Of a DNA stretch of 64,000 nucleotides, positions 25,940 to 36,915 are shown piece after piece. The notes below the pieces were generated by a model, which did no database searches, was not told the origin of the DNA, and saw only the letters and a list, made by a program, of their open reading frames with translations. Source of the DNA: Vibrio sp. LaRot3 (GTDB lineage: Bacteria > Pseudomonadota > Gammaproteobacteria > Enterobacterales > Vibrionaceae); contig NZ_JAPPTI010000009.1 in assembly GCF_027587025.1 (NCBI RefSeq), positions 1 through 64,000 on the forward strand. The letters are read 5' to 3'. The position numbers were made by a program, and so were the translations under genes. The first letter of the stretch is position 1; every line of letters starts with the position of its first letter.

Positions 25940-27176
25940 ATTTATTGTCGTGGTACTAGATGGTTTTGGTGTTGGCGAAATGTACGACGTGTCACGGGTT
26001 CGACCGCAAGATTGCGGTGCAAACACAGCAGGAAAACTTCTGAGCCATTTTCCTTTAAAACGCCTTTCTACTTTAGAGGCGCTAGGGCTTCAAAATGTGG
26101 TGCAAAACCCTGATTCAGTGATGCTACCAAACCCATTAGCAAGCTTCGGTCGTGCCAATCTTGCTCATCAAGGCGGTGATACGTTTATGGGGCACCAAGA
26201 GATCATGGGGACAAACCCTAAACCGCCGCTAACTCAGCCATTTCAAGTTGCCTTACCCAACATAGAACAAGCGTTGATGAAGGCTGGGTATTCCGTGCAT
26301 CGCATTACTAAGCAAGGCTTGTCACTATTACAAACTGAAAAAGGGGTGATCATTGGCGACAACCTCGAAGCCGATCTAGGCCAAGTCTACAACATGACCT
26401 GCAACTTCAATATCGTCCCTTTCGAAAAGCTCCTTGAGATCGCCCATATAGTTAGGCTTGCCAATCCCGTTAGCCGTAATATCGCTTTTGGTGGCAACAT
26501 TGACTTTGCTGGTGATACTAACAGCATGCAACGCATCTTAAATGCGATTGAAGTTAAAGAAAATGACAAAGGCAAAGCGACTTATATTGGCGTAAATTCA
26601 CCCGATAGCGGAGCTTATGACCAAGGTTTTCAAGTCGCTCACCTTGGTTATGGCGTCAATGCCAAGACTCAGATACCGTGGCTATTACATCAAGCCAATA
26701 TTCATACTTGGTTGTATGGAAAAGTGGCAGACATTGTACAAAATCCTAACGGTACTTCTTATACTTCGATCGTAGACACTAATGAGATTTTTAATCTTTT
26801 AATCAATGATTTGGATAGAAGAGAACATGGATTCTTTTGTGCCAACATCCAAGAAACCGATCTTTCTGGTCACCAGCAAGATCCAAGACAGTATTGGCGA
26901 ATACTCGAAAAGTCTGACCAAGGACTAAGTCAGATTATCCATCGCCTCAATCATGACGACATTCTGGTGGTGATGGCCGATCACGGTAATGACCCATTCA
27001 TTGGCCACACAAAACACACTCGCGAGCAAGTGCCACTTTTGGCGTATCGAGCCAATCAGCAAAGCTTATATCTTGGAGAGAGAAGCACTATGTCGGATAT
27101 CGGAGCCACTGTGAGTGCGTTTTTTAACGCGGAACTACCTGAAAATGGCACACCTATTACAGAGCTCTTGAACTAA
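25932..27176 (+). CDS. yhfW: YhfW-like phosphopentomutase-family protein
   Basis: 414 residues of the alkaline-phosphatase/phosphopentomutase superfamily. Metal ligands: Asp in VVLDGFGVGE, the Thr/Ser region GDTFMGHQEIMG, Asp and His in MADHGNDPFIGHTKHTREQVPLLAY. The HTREQVP motif is phosphopentomutase-like. Last gene of the operon. It presumably rearranges or hydrolyses a phosphorylated intermediate. Ends before a strong terminator. Confidence 0.85.
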   Translation: MARFIVVVLDGFGVGEMYDVSRVRPQDCGANTAGKLLSHFPLKRLSTLEALGLQNVVQNPDSVMLPNPLASFGRANLAHQGGDTFMGHQEIMGTNPKPPLTQPFQVALPNIEQALMKAGYSVHRITKQGLSLLQTEKGVIIGDNLEADLGQVYNMTCNFNIVPFEKLLEIAHIVRLANPVSRNIAFGGNIDFAGDTNSMQRILNAIEVKENDKGKATYIGVNSPDSGAYDQGFQVAHLGYGVNAKTQIPWLLHQANIHTWLYGKVADIVQNPNGTSYTSIVDTNEIFNLLINDLDRREHGFFCANIQETDLSGHQQDPRQYWRILEKSDQGLSQIIHRLNHDDILVVMADHGNDPFIGHTKHTREQVPLLAYRANQQSLYLGERSTMSDIGATVSAFFNAELPENGTPITELLN

Positions 27177-27188
27177 CATTTCTCCACC

Positions 27189-27234
27189 TGCCTCTTTGTC
27201 ACTCCCCCTATAGGCAAAGAGGCATTTTCTCTTT
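27189..27234 (+). terminator. Terminator of the yhf operon
   Basis: Perfect ten-base stem TGCCTCTTTG/CAAAGAGGCA with a 16-base loop, followed by TTTTCTCTTT, 12 bases after the yhfW stop. Confidence 0.85.
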
Positions 27235-27319
27235 ATAACTGAACGGTGTACAACTTGTGAATGTAAGTCACCCTAAAATGGGCTCTCACCAATTAATACT
27301 CACGTATCAAAGTTAGCTC

Positions 27320-28879
27320 TTAACTGGCTTGAGAAATGTTCACCACTTTTTGCTCAAGCTTTTGCTTTAAATAGTCACCTAGCGCTTGTTGCTCATCCTC
27401 ACGCATGTAAAGACCAAGCTTAGTACGACGCCATAGAATATCTTCATCGGTCAGTGCCATTTCAACATTCATCAAGTAATCAATCTCAAGTTGATATACC
27501 CCTTCCGCTTGCTCAGAGAAACACTGTCCTAAGTCTGCTTCATTGGTGACACCGGAGAGTAGCTCCCACGTTTGCGTGCCGAACTGGTTCACGTAACGTT
27601 GAATCAAGGCCGCTGAAGCCCAAGAATAATGCGCATGAATTTGTTTCGCCAATTGCTCACGAGTACAACTAAAGTTACCTCCTGGAAGTGCGTGATTCGC
27701 TGTCCAGTCTCTCCCCATCGTTGGTAGGTATGGCGCGAGTTTTTTCATCGCCGCTTCACCCAGTTTTCGATAAGTCGTCAACTTACCGCCAAACACAGAG
27801 AGCAATGGCGCATGTTCGAACTCAGCTTCAATTTCAAGTGTGTAATCTCGAGTGATCGCTTGTGGGGAATCCGATTCATCATCACACAATGGGCGAACCC
27901 CGCTGTATGTCCACACTACATCATCACGAGTTAACTGATGAACAAAGTGCTGATTGACGATATCAATCAAGTAATCCACTTCTTCTTCTGAGATGGCAAC
28001 ATCACGAGGATCGCCTTTATATTCCACATCCGTAGTGCCAATGATGGAAAACTTATCTAGGTAAGGGATCATAAACACAATGCGGTTATCTTTGTTTTGC
28101 ATGATGTAGGCTTGAGGCTCATAATGAATGCGAGGCACAACAATGTGCGAGCCCTTGATCAAACGGATGTTGCGTGGTGAAACTTGCTCTAAACCATCAT
28201 CAAAGAATTGTTTAACCCAAGGGCCTGCTGCATTCACTAGGGCTCTCGCTTTACGCTCAAAGCGTTGCCCTGTCATCACATCATGGATGGTCACATTCCA
28301 TACACCACCAACGCGGTAGGCTTTTTCCACTCGGCAATAGTTACGTACTTCGGCATTGTTTTCTTTCGCCGCCAACACGTTCAGCAACACCAAACGCGCA
28401 TCATCTACCCAACAATCCGAGTATTCGAAACCGATCTTCATCTCTGGTTTAAGTAAACCCGATTTGGCTAAGTTGACCGTTTTACTACCCGGCAACGTGG
28501 TGCGCTTACCAAGGTTGTCATACAGGAACATACCACAGCGGATCATCCACGCAGGGCGCAAGAAAGGTCGATGCGGTAATCGAAAACGCATCGGCAGCGC
28601 AACATGAGGCGCTTTACGCAAAATAACCTCCCGCTCCGCTAGCGCTTCCGAAACTAAACGAAACTCATAATGTTCTAGATAACGTAACCCACCGTGAATC
28701 AGTTTAGAACTTGCTGAAGATGTCGCAGAGGCGAAATCATTCGCTTCAAATAGACCGACACTTAATCCTCGTCCGGCAGCATCAGCCGCAATACCAGCAC
28801 CATTAATGCCGCCACCAATGACGATCAGGTCTAATGTCGTAGATGTGTTATTCGTAGAAGAATTTTGTTGGATACTCAT
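27320..28879 (-). CDS. glpD: Aerobic glycerol-3-phosphate dehydrogenase
   Basis: 519-residue flavoprotein that oxidises glycerol 3-phosphate to dihydroxyacetone phosphate at the inner membrane and feeds electrons to quinone. FAD-binding GGGINGAG at 22-29, ATSSASSKLIHGGLRYLEHYEFRLV, and SVFGGKLTTYRKLGEAA are the family signatures. It is separated from glpR by 177 bases holding a terminator and GlpR-like sites, so it has its own promoter. Confidence 0.95.
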   Translation of the reverse strand: MSIQQNSSTNNTSTTLDLIVIGGGINGAGIAADAAGRGLSVGLFEANDFASATSSASSKLIHGGLRYLEHYEFRLVSEALAEREVILRKAPHVALPMRFRLPHRPFLRPAWMIRCGMFLYDNLGKRTTLPGSKTVNLAKSGLLKPEMKIGFEYSDCWVDDARLVLLNVLAAKENNAEVRNYCRVEKAYRVGGVWNVTIHDVMTGQRFERKARALVNAAGPWVKQFFDDGLEQVSPRNIRLIKGSHIVVPRIHYEPQAYIMQNKDNRIVFMIPYLDKFSIIGTTDVEYKGDPRDVAISEEEVDYLIDIVNQHFVHQLTRDDVVWTYSGVRPLCDDESDSPQAITRDYTLEIEAEFEHAPLLSVFGGKLTTYRKLGEAAMKKLAPYLPTMGRDWTANHALPGGNFSCTREQLAKQIHAHYSWASAALIQRYVNQFGTQTWELLSGVTNEADLGQCFSEQAEGVYQLEIDYLMNVEMALTDEDILWRRTKLGLYMREDEQQALGDYLKQKLEQKVVNISQAS

Positions 28880-28938
28880 AAATTTGACCCCTCAATGAGC
28901 GAACGAGCATTTTAGAAACTCATTAGAGCGTAGATCGA

Positions 28939-28980
28939 GTTTCGTTTTCGGTCATCAAATATTTTCGTTTATGAGCGTTT
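28939..28980 (-). promoter_or_regulatory. Possible GlpR operator(s) upstream of glpD
   Basis: ATTTTCGTTTATGAGCGTTT (28961-28980) and a neighbouring TTTCGTTTTCG resemble degenerate GlpR half-sites (TTCG-rich), in the 60-100 bases before glpD. Similar TTCGTTTTTTGTCG occurs before glpK near 31687. Consensus match is loose. Confidence 0.35.
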
Positions 28981-28994
28981 TGTGTGATTTAGAC

Positions 28995-29028
28995 ACAAAA
29001 AAACCTCTGCTGATCAACAGCAGAGGTT
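28995..29028 (-). terminator. Terminator of glpR
   Basis: Perfect eleven-base stem AACCTCTGCTG/CAGCAGAGGTT with a five-base loop; the minus strand continues with seven T. Confidence 0.88.
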
Positions 29029-29056
29029 AGCATTAAGCGACTTTTTATCGGGCGAT

Positions 29057-29848
29057 TTAGTCTTGAGTAGGATCGATAGCGCCGGTTTCAATCACTTCTA
29101 ATGGTACTGAGGCGTCTTTCAAGATTGTGCGGATTTCATCAGGTGGCTGTTTATCGGTAAACACCATGTTTAGTTGGGCAATGTTGCCAAGTTTAACCAT
29201 GGCATTGCGGCCAAACTTAGTATGGTCAACGGCTAAAAATACGCTTCGGCTATTATCAATAATAGCTTGTTTGACTCTGACTTCGTGATAGTCAAAATCC
29301 AGTAACGAGCCATCATAATCAATACCACTAATACCTAAGATACCGAAATCTAAACGAAATTGTTTAACGAAATCGAGCGTTGCTTCACCAACAATACCGC
29401 CATCACGGTGACGCACCTCACCACCAGCGAGAATGACTTTAATCTCAGGGTTGGGGAACAGAATCGTCGCAACGTTTATATTGTTGGTTACCACACGTAA
29501 TTGCTTGTGTTCTTTGTTAATGGCTCTCGCCACCGCTTCTGGCGTTGTGCCGATATCAATAAATAGCGTAGCGCCATCAGGGATATGTTTAACCAACTCT
29601 TCAGCAATGACGTCTTTCTCATTGAAATTGAGCGTTTTGCGCGTGTTATAAGAGGTATTTTCAGAACTTAACGGAATGGTTGCGCCCCCATGATAGCGAC
29701 GAATTTTATTCTCGTCGGCCAAATCATTGAGATCACGGCGAATGGTTTGTGGGCTGACATTAAACTTCTCAACCAGCTCATCAGTGCTGACATAGCCTTG
29801 CTTTTTAACCAGCTCAACAATTTGTTGATGTCGTGGTATTTGTTTCAC
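29057..29848 (-). CDS. glpR: Glycerol-3-phosphate regulon repressor, DeoR family
   Basis: 263 residues with an N-terminal DeoR helix-turn-helix (ELVKKQGYVSTDELVEKFNVSPQTIRRDLNDLADENKIRRYHGGA) and a C-terminal sugar-phosphate sensor (FIDIGTTPEAVARAI, FRLDFGILGISGIDYDGSLLDFDYHEVR). Very close to E. coli GlpR. The frame extends to 29887, but a GTG at 29848 preceded by AGGGAG matches the E. coli N-terminus (MKQTQRH-like) and is taken as the start. Confidence 0.93.
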   Translation of the reverse strand: MKQIPRHQQIVELVKKQGYVSTDELVEKFNVSPQTIRRDLNDLADENKIRRYHGGATIPLSSENTSYNTRKTLNFNEKDVIAEELVKHIPDGATLFIDIGTTPEAVARAINKEHKQLRVVTNNINVATILFPNPEIKVILAGGEVRHRDGGIVGEATLDFVKQFRLDFGILGISGIDYDGSLLDFDYHEVRVKQAIIDNSRSVFLAVDHTKFGRNAMVKLGNIAQLNMVFTDKQPPDEIRTILKDASVPLEVIETGAIDPTQD

Positions 29849-29967
29849 TTCGCACTCCCTTAGCATGGATGACAACCAATGCTTCAATTCGAAAATAGAA
29901 CTTGCTCTATTGTGCTCGAATTAGCGCGATGTGAGAAGACAATGGTGCAGCGAATCCGCGATCGAAG

Positions 29968-29996
29968 ACAAAAAAAGAGCGCCGCCGCACTCTTTT
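29968..29996 (-). terminator. Terminator of glpK
   Basis: Stem AAAAGAG..CTCTTTT extended by GC pairs, followed on the minus strand by a T run, 20 bases after the glpK stop. Confidence 0.75.
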
Positions 29997-30015
29997 ATTG
30001 ATAAAACCACTAGTA

Positions 30016-31926
<1,911 letters not shown>

Positions 31927-33309
31927 ATGTTTGGAATATTCAAACCTAAGGCACACATCGACCGTTTGTCGCCAGGCAAAGTCGATAGCACATACTCCCG
32001 CTTACGTTGGCAACTGTTTATCGGTATTTTCGTCGGCTACGCGGGCTACTATTTAGTTCGCAAAAACTTCAGTTTGGCAATGCCATACCTAATCGAGCAA
32101 GGCTACAGCCGTGGCGATTTAGGCGTAGCATTGGCTGCTGTATCCATCGCCTATGGCCTGTCTAAATTTTTAATGGGTAGTGTTTCTGACCGCTCTAACC
32201 CTCGGTACTTTTTAAGTGCAGGCCTGTTGATGTCAGCATTGGTCATGTTCTGCTTTGGCTTTATGCCGTGGGCTACCGGCAGTATTACTGCCATGTTTAT
32301 CTTATTGTTCTTAAATGGCTGGTTCCAAGGTATGGGTTGGCCCGCCTGTGGACGAACCATGGTTCACTGGTGGTCACGCAAAGAACGCGGAGAGATAGTG
32401 TCAGTTTGGAACGTGGCACACAACGTCGGTGGTGGTCTTATCGGTCCTTTGTTTATTCTCGGCCTTTGGGCGTTCAATGATGACTGGCGCACCGCTTTTT
32501 ATGTACCCGCCTTCTTCGCAACCTTAGTCGCGATCTTTATTTGGTTTACCTTGCGTGATACCCCTCAATCTTGCGGCCTACCACCGATTGAAGAGTACAA
32601 AGACGATTACCCAGATGACTACAACCAGTCACATGAACAAGAGATGACAGCCAAAGAGATCTTCTTTAAGTATGTCTTCTCCAACAAACTTCTATGGTCT
32701 ATTGCCATCGCCAACGCCTTTGTATACCTAATTCGCTACGGTGTGCTCGATTGGGCGCCGGTTTACCTAAAAGAAGCAAAAGAGTTTTCTGTTGATAAAT
32801 CTTCTTGGGCCTACTTCTTATATGAATGGGCAGGCATTCCGGGAACATTATTGTGTGGTTGGATCTCCGATAAACTGTTCAAAGGCCGTCGAGCGCCTGC
32901 TGGCATCTTGTTTATGGTGCTAGTAACAGTAGCGGTCATGGTTTACTGGTTTAACCCAGCCGGTAACCCAACCATCGATATGATGGCTTTAGTCGCGATT
33001 GGTTTCTTAATTTACGGCCCTGTTATGTTAATCGGCCTTTACGCACTAGAACTCGCACCTAAAAAAGCAGCAGGGACAGCCGCAGGCTTAACTGGCTTAT
33101 TTGGCTATTTAGGTGGCGCTGTCGCGGCTAACGCAATACTTGGCTATACCGTTGACCACTTTGGCTGGGATGGTGGTTTTATTATCTTAGTAGGTTCTTG
33201 TATTACCTCGATTGTCTGCTTAACTTACGCCTTGCTTGGTGAGCGTGCGCACCACCAGCAGTTAGAGCAACAAAAGCAATTAGAACAACAAAAAGCAGCC
33301 GAATGTTAA
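31927..33309 (+). CDS. glpT: Glycerol-3-phosphate:phosphate antiporter
   Basis: 460-residue MFS organophosphate antiporter with 12 membrane segments, importing glycerol 3-phosphate in exchange for phosphate. Very close to E. coli GlpT ([64 protein letters not shown]). The frame opens at 31840, but the ATG at 31927 with GAGGT six bases upstream matches the family start. The C-terminus carries a short Gln/Glu-rich repeat ([15 protein letters not shown]). Confidence 0.95.
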   Translation: MFGIFKPKAHIDRLSPGKVDSTYSRLRWQLFIGIFVGYAGYYLVRKNFSLAMPYLIEQGYSRGDLGVALAAVSIAYGLSKFLMGSVSDRSNPRYFLSAGLLMSALVMFCFGFMPWATGSITAMFILLFLNGWFQGMGWPACGRTMVHWWSRKERGEIVSVWNVAHNVGGGLIGPLFILGLWAFNDDWRTAFYVPAFFATLVAIFIWFTLRDTPQSCGLPPIEEYKDDYPDDYNQSHEQEMTAKEIFFKYVFSNKLLWSIAIANAFVYLIRYGVLDWAPVYLKEAKEFSVDKSSWAYFLYEWAGIPGTLLCGWISDKLFKGRRAPAGILFMVLVTVAVMVYWFNPAGNPTIDMMALVAIGFLIYGPVMLIGLYALELAPKKAAGTAAGLTGLFGYLGGAVAANAILGYTVDHFGWDGGFIILVGSCITSIVCLTYALLGERAHHQQLEQQKQLEQQKAAEC

Positions 33310-33338
33310 TCACCTCAAGATAACTACCATCACTTAAC

Positions 33339-33369
33339 AACGCCCACTTCTGTGGGCGTTTTTTCTATT
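33339..33369 (+). terminator. Terminator of glpT
   Basis: Perfect nine-base stem AACGCCCAC/GTGGGCGTT, loop TTCT, then TTTTCTATT. Confidence 0.88.
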
Positions 33370-33570
33370 ACCCGAATGAGATGACCAAAGAACAACCTTC
33401 TCAAACAAAATAACCGAGTACACAATCCTCTTCACTCATGGGCTTATTTATCCATGAGGATTTCCGATTTCAACCAAGATATGCACTCCATTTTTGATTT
33501 CAACACTTGGAATTATAAAATGCAGCGGTACAATATCTCCCCAATTCAAAGTAGCACTACATCTCGTTTC

Positions 33571-33867
33571 ATGAACATCATTGTATTAAGCGGTTTTATC
33601 ACCGTTGCAGACGACGACTTATCATCGGTTAAACAGGCACTTGCAGAGCACTGCCAACTAACCGAGCAAGAGTCAGGATGCCTCTGTTTTCAGGTCACCC
33701 AAGATCCTAATAACCCGAATCGTTTTGATGTCTATGAAGAGTTTGTTGATCAAGCCGCATTCGACTTTCATCAACAGCGAGTAGCGCACTCTAAATGGGG
33801 GCACGTCAGCAAAAATGTTGAACGCCACTACAACATAACAACCAAATCATTACCTAAACAGGAATAA
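33571..33867 (+). CDS. Antibiotic biosynthesis monooxygenase (ABM) domain protein
   Basis: 98 residues with the ferredoxin-like ABM fold: VLSGFITV, CQLTEQESGCLCFQVTQDPNNPNRFDVYEEFVDQAAFDFHQQRVAHSKWG. Similar to small YgiN/LsrG-type proteins that degrade quinones or other reactive compounds. The frame extends upstream; an ATG at 33520 has GGA at fair distance, while the ATG at 33571 gives the standard N-terminus. Followed six bases later by an RDD gene. Confidence 0.75.
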   Translation: MNIIVLSGFITVADDDLSSVKQALAEHCQLTEQESGCLCFQVTQDPNNPNRFDVYEEFVDQAAFDFHQQRVAHSKWGHVSKNVERHYNITTKSLPKQE

Positions 33868-33873
33868 CAAATT

Positions 33874-34359
33874 ATGGAATACGCAGACAACAGTGCGTTA
33901 GCGTCACGTTGGGCACGTTTTGGCGCGGCTATCGTAGATGGTCTTGTATGGATACTCGTCGCTGTCATCGCGAGCTTCTCGTTAACTCCAGATTACGGAT
34001 ACGGTTACAGCAGCTATCCTTCTGACGGCCCTATCATTGCAATTGCTATTGCAGTGATCGCTATCCTTGCCATCAATATGTTTTTACTTTATTCACGTGG
34101 CCAAACCATTGGCAAAATGGCACTGGGCATTACTATCGTCGATATGAACAACCAGCAAGCACGCTTACTAAAAGTAATCTTCCTACGTTGGTTACCTGTT
34201 GCACTGATTTCAGCGATCCCTTTCGTTGGCGGTATCTTTGCCATCATCAACATTCTATTGATCTTTAGAGATGATAAACGCTGTATCCACGATCTTTTCG
34301 CAGGAACACAAGTGATCAAGCGTAACTACGTGCGTGGTCAAGAAATCCAAATGGCATAA
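33874..34359 (+). CDS. RDD family membrane protein
   Basis: 161 residues with three or four membrane segments. The first carries SRWARFGAAIVDGLV, the RDD signature (Arg..Asp); later GQTIGKMALGITIVD and FRDDKRCIHDLFAGTQVI complete the family pattern. Function not established; some RDD proteins are linked to ion/proton exchange. Followed by a strong terminator and by a second RDD gene that is a likely duplicate. Confidence 0.85.
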   Translation: MEYADNSALASRWARFGAAIVDGLVWILVAVIASFSLTPDYGYGYSSYPSDGPIIAIAIAVIAILAINMFLLYSRGQTIGKMALGITIVDMNNQQARLLKVIFLRWLPVALISAIPFVGGIFAIINILLIFRDDKRCIHDLFAGTQVIKRNYVRGQEIQMA

Positions 34360-34382
34360 ACCCCAAATTTAGATCTTGCTTT

Positions 34383-34420
34383 AAGGCACTCTAACTACAG
34401 TTAGAGTGCCTTTTCTCTCT
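34383..34420 (+). terminator. Terminator after the first RDD gene
   Basis: Perfect 14-base stem (AAGGCACTCTAACT with its complement) and a two-base loop, which will open to four or more, then TTCTCTCTT. Confidence 0.85.
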
Positions 34421-34510
34421 TTACACACTCAACAATATGAGCCCCTCTTCCTCTAGGAGGAGCAACTCTTTGGCGCAACCAACATAAAAACAACAATAGG
34501 ACATAAAGGC

Positions 34511-34972
34511 ATGAATAACGAAAATAACGATGAGCTAGCCTCACGATGGGCACGCTTAGGCGCAGGGCTTATCGATTTCGCTATTTGGAGTGTAGCCATC
34601 GCGGTTGCATTTGCTCCCATCTACGTTGAATACAGCACATCACCGATGGCTCTGAGCATTTTTAGCCTCTTCACCGTATTGGGCGTTTTGTATATTAACC
34701 TTTCCCTGATGTACAAACATGGCCAAACTATCGGTAAAAAGATGCTTGATATCGCGATTGTTGATATGGAAGGCCGCCAAGCGACACTTCGTCGAATCAT
34801 TTTCTTTCGCTCGTTACCGATTACCCTACTCTCCGCAATTCCTATTATCGGATCAATCATTACCGTGATGAATTGCCTAATGATTTTCAGAGGTGATAAG
34901 CGTTGTATGCATGACCTGATTGCTGATACTCAGGTTATCAATGCAAAAGCCCCATCCCGCATTACCGCTTAA
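34511..34972 (+). CDS. RDD family membrane protein, second copy
   Basis: 153 residues, paralogous to the previous gene: same SRWARLGAGLIDFAIWS start, GQTIGKKMLDIAIVDMEGRQATLRRIIFFRSLP middle and FRGDKRCMHDLIADTQVI end. The loop between helices 1 and 2 is shorter and lacks the Tyr/Ser-rich stretch of the first copy. It has its own promoter, since a terminator separates the two, and its own terminator. Confidence 0.85.
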   Translation: MNNENNDELASRWARLGAGLIDFAIWSVAIAVAFAPIYVEYSTSPMALSIFSLFTVLGVLYINLSLMYKHGQTIGKKMLDIAIVDMEGRQATLRRIIFFRSLPITLLSAIPIIGSIITVMNCLMIFRGDKRCMHDLIADTQVINAKAPSRITA

Positions 34973-34992
34973 GCTAAACGCAGGATGAAATG

Positions 34993-35022
34993 AAAAAGGC
35001 ATTCATTACGAATGCCTTTTTT
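34993..35022. terminator. Bidirectional terminator between RDD and GNAT genes
   Basis: Stem AAAAAGGCATTC with GAATGCCTTTTTT and loop ATTAC, flanked by A and T runs so that it can serve both convergent genes. Confidence 0.85.
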
Positions 35023-35024
35023 GT

Positions 35025-35531
35025 TTATGAAAACGCAGAGTGATACACAACCTCACCGATAGGCAGTGGCGCTTCAACCAATGAATACGATAAAAAGTAC
35101 TCTGCTGGAACACCTTGCAGTGTTAACTCTGGCTGAGCTTTAAAGCCAAATCGATGGTAATACTCCGGCTCACCCAACAGCACAATACCTTGGCCACCCA
35201 TTTGCTTGATTTGTTCAATACCCTGTCGAATCAGAGCGCCACCAATCCCTTCACTTTGACGATCAGGCAATACTGAAACTGGCCCTAATCCAAACCAACC
35301 CGATGACTCACCGTTAATGTCAACCGGAGAAAAAGCAATATGGCCAATAATTCCAGTCTCATCTTCCGCCACTAGAGAGAGCGACAACGCATGACTGTCG
35401 CGCAACTTTTGGATCATCAAATGTTCGGTCGGTTTCGCCCCCGGCTCATGATGCGGGTGGTTTTCAAATGCCGAATATGTTACAGCTTCAATAACACTTT
35501 CGTCACTGCTTTGTTCTTGTCTAATATGCAT
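35025..35531 (-). CDS. GNAT family N-acetyltransferase
   Basis: 168 residues. SLSLVAEDETGIIGHIAFSPV and the acetyl-CoA loop LGPVSVLPDRQSEGIGGALIRQGIEQIKQMGGQGIVLLG (Q/R-x-x-G-x-G/A) followed by EYYHRFGFKAQPE are clear. Closest in style to the predicted acetyltransferases of the YhbS group. It begins four bases after the MerR-methyltransferase gene on the same strand and is probably controlled with it. Confidence 0.88.
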   Translation of the reverse strand: MHIRQEQSSDESVIEAVTYSAFENHPHHEPGAKPTEHLMIQKLRDSHALSLSLVAEDETGIIGHIAFSPVDINGESSGWFGLGPVSVLPDRQSEGIGGALIRQGIEQIKQMGGQGIVLLGEPEYYHRFGFKAQPELTLQGVPAEYFLSYSLVEAPLPIGEVVYHSAFS

Positions 35532-35535
35532 ACTA

Positions 35536-36708
35536 TTAACCCAATTTCTTTAATACAAACATCTGGTAGCCATACTGGCCTAAAAACTGCTGGTGGATGT
35601 TTAATTCTGTTTTTATATCAACCAACGCATTGGAGCGAATTTCAGACTCTTTGACCGTCGACACCTTGTTTGTTAACGGCTGTAAATAGTTATCCCAAGC
35701 TGTTTTGCTCAACGTAAAACTCTCCATTAGCCGATAACCCGCTTTCTCAATGATTGCTTCACGCTGTTGTACGCTCGACATTTGCGGATAGTTTTGCTGC
35801 CAGAATATTTCTGCCTCTTGAGATCGCTGATCGGTTAACCAAACTAAATCACTCACCACTAAGTAACCGTCTGACTTAATGAATTGACGCCACTGTTGCA
35901 ACGCCTGCTCAAAGCCCATGATGTACGCACTGCCTTCTGACCATAAAACATCAAACAGCTCAGCTTCAAAAGGCATGTCAGTCATACTGGCGCATTGCAT
36001 GGTAATGCGCTGCTCTAGCCCTAATTCGCGTAGCGATTCAGCCAAACAACTCAAGCTATACTCGTCATTGTCTAACGCCGTAATATCAAACTGGCTATGT
36101 TGCGCTAATAAGAGGGAGGTTACGCCCTTACCGCAGCCAATATCCAGTAAATGACCTTGGTCGCTCGGCAGCGATTGCAATGCTTTAAGTGAATCGTTTT
36201 GAGAGCTAGGACCAAGGTGATCGAGCCCTTCAAAAAGCCCCTCAAAATCAGCCATGTACTGTTGATGTTCATTCATATCTTTTGACAACCATTTCAACCT
36301 TAGGGCATGTTTTTCACTAAACCCTTGCTTCATCAACCAATCTAAATGAGCCTCAGGAGCGCTGTGCTCTAACGATTGGTGCCAATCTCTCATTGAGTTC
36401 AGGCCAAGCATGGATGACAGCAAGGCTCGCGCTTTTTGTTTTTGCGCGATTTCTTCATCCAACACATTCAGCCGTTGTAGCAATGTCTCTCTGTCTACCT
36501 TCGCTTCTAAACAAGCTAAGCACTCTTTTAAGCTCAAGCCGCCAGCTTGTAATTGTTGAAGCAGTTTAAGCCGCTGCAAATCACGTTCAGAGTAACGTCG
36601 ATACCCATTACTCTGCCTCGCGCCACAAATCAGCCCGAGCTTTTCGTAGTACAGCAATGTCGAGCGGCTTAACCCGACTCTTTGGGCTAACTCCGAGATT
36701 CGATACAT
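35536..36708 (-). CDS. MerR-type regulator fused to a SAM-dependent methyltransferase
   Basis: 390 residues. Residues 1-~70 are a MerR DNA-binding domain (YRISELAQRVGLSRSTLLYYEKLGLICGARQSNGYRRYSERDLQRL), followed by a coiled dimerisation helix to ~110 and a helical linker. From ~185 a class I methyltransferase domain follows: motif I GHLLDIGCGKGVTSLLL, DITALDNDEYSL, FDVLWSEGSAYIMGF. The start at 36708 is set by GGAG eight bases upstream. The effector domain being an enzyme suggests the substrate is also the inducer. Its own promoter has the 19-bp MerR spacer. Confidence 0.85.
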   Translation of the reverse strand: MYRISELAQRVGLSRSTLLYYEKLGLICGARQSNGYRRYSERDLQRLKLLQQLQAGGLSLKECLACLEAKVDRETLLQRLNVLDEEIAQKQKARALLSSMLGLNSMRDWHQSLEHSAPEAHLDWLMKQGFSEKHALRLKWLSKDMNEHQQYMADFEGLFEGLDHLGPSSQNDSLKALQSLPSDQGHLLDIGCGKGVTSLLLAQHSQFDITALDNDEYSLSCLAESLRELGLEQRITMQCASMTDMPFEAELFDVLWSEGSAYIMGFEQALQQWRQFIKSDGYLVVSDLVWLTDQRSQEAEIFWQQNYPQMSSVQQREAIIEKAGYRLMESFTLSKTAWDNYLQPLTNKVSTVKESEIRSNALVDIKTELNIHQQFLGQYGYQMFVLKKLG

Positions 36709-36736
36709 ATTCATCGCTCCGTCATTCAATAAGCGC

Positions 36737-36767
36737 AATATAAACTATGAAGTTATAGACAGGTCAA
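36737..36767 (-). promoter_or_regulatory. MerR-type promoter of the MerR-methyltransferase gene
   Basis: On the minus strand: TTGACC (36762-36767), a 19-base spacer with the imperfect palindrome CTATAACTTCATAG, then TATATT (36737-36742). The start codon is 29 bases further on. A 19-bp spacer is the hallmark of MerR activation, so the protein probably regulates itself. Confidence 0.7.
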
Positions 36768-36873
36768 CACACTTTCGTCCAGTGCGGAGAAGATTAGTAA
36801 AAGAAATGTCTCTTTAAATGGAAGGGAAGCACAACTCAGAAATCGAGATAAGAAAGAGAAAATGTTGCAGACA

Positions 36874-36902
36874 CAAAAAAAGCTCGCCTGAGCGAGCTTT
36901 TG
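36874..36902 (-). terminator. Terminator of the VOC/MDR operon
   Basis: Stem AAAGCTCGC/GCGAGCTTT with loop TCAG on the minus strand and a T run, 14 bases past the stop. Confidence 0.85.
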
Positions 36903-36915
36903 TTTGATTGAATAC

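Noticed and set aside
29849..29887. N-terminal extension of GlpR
   Set aside because: The GTG at 29848 has AGGGAG upstream and matches the E. coli N-terminus; the extension overlaps the promoter region.
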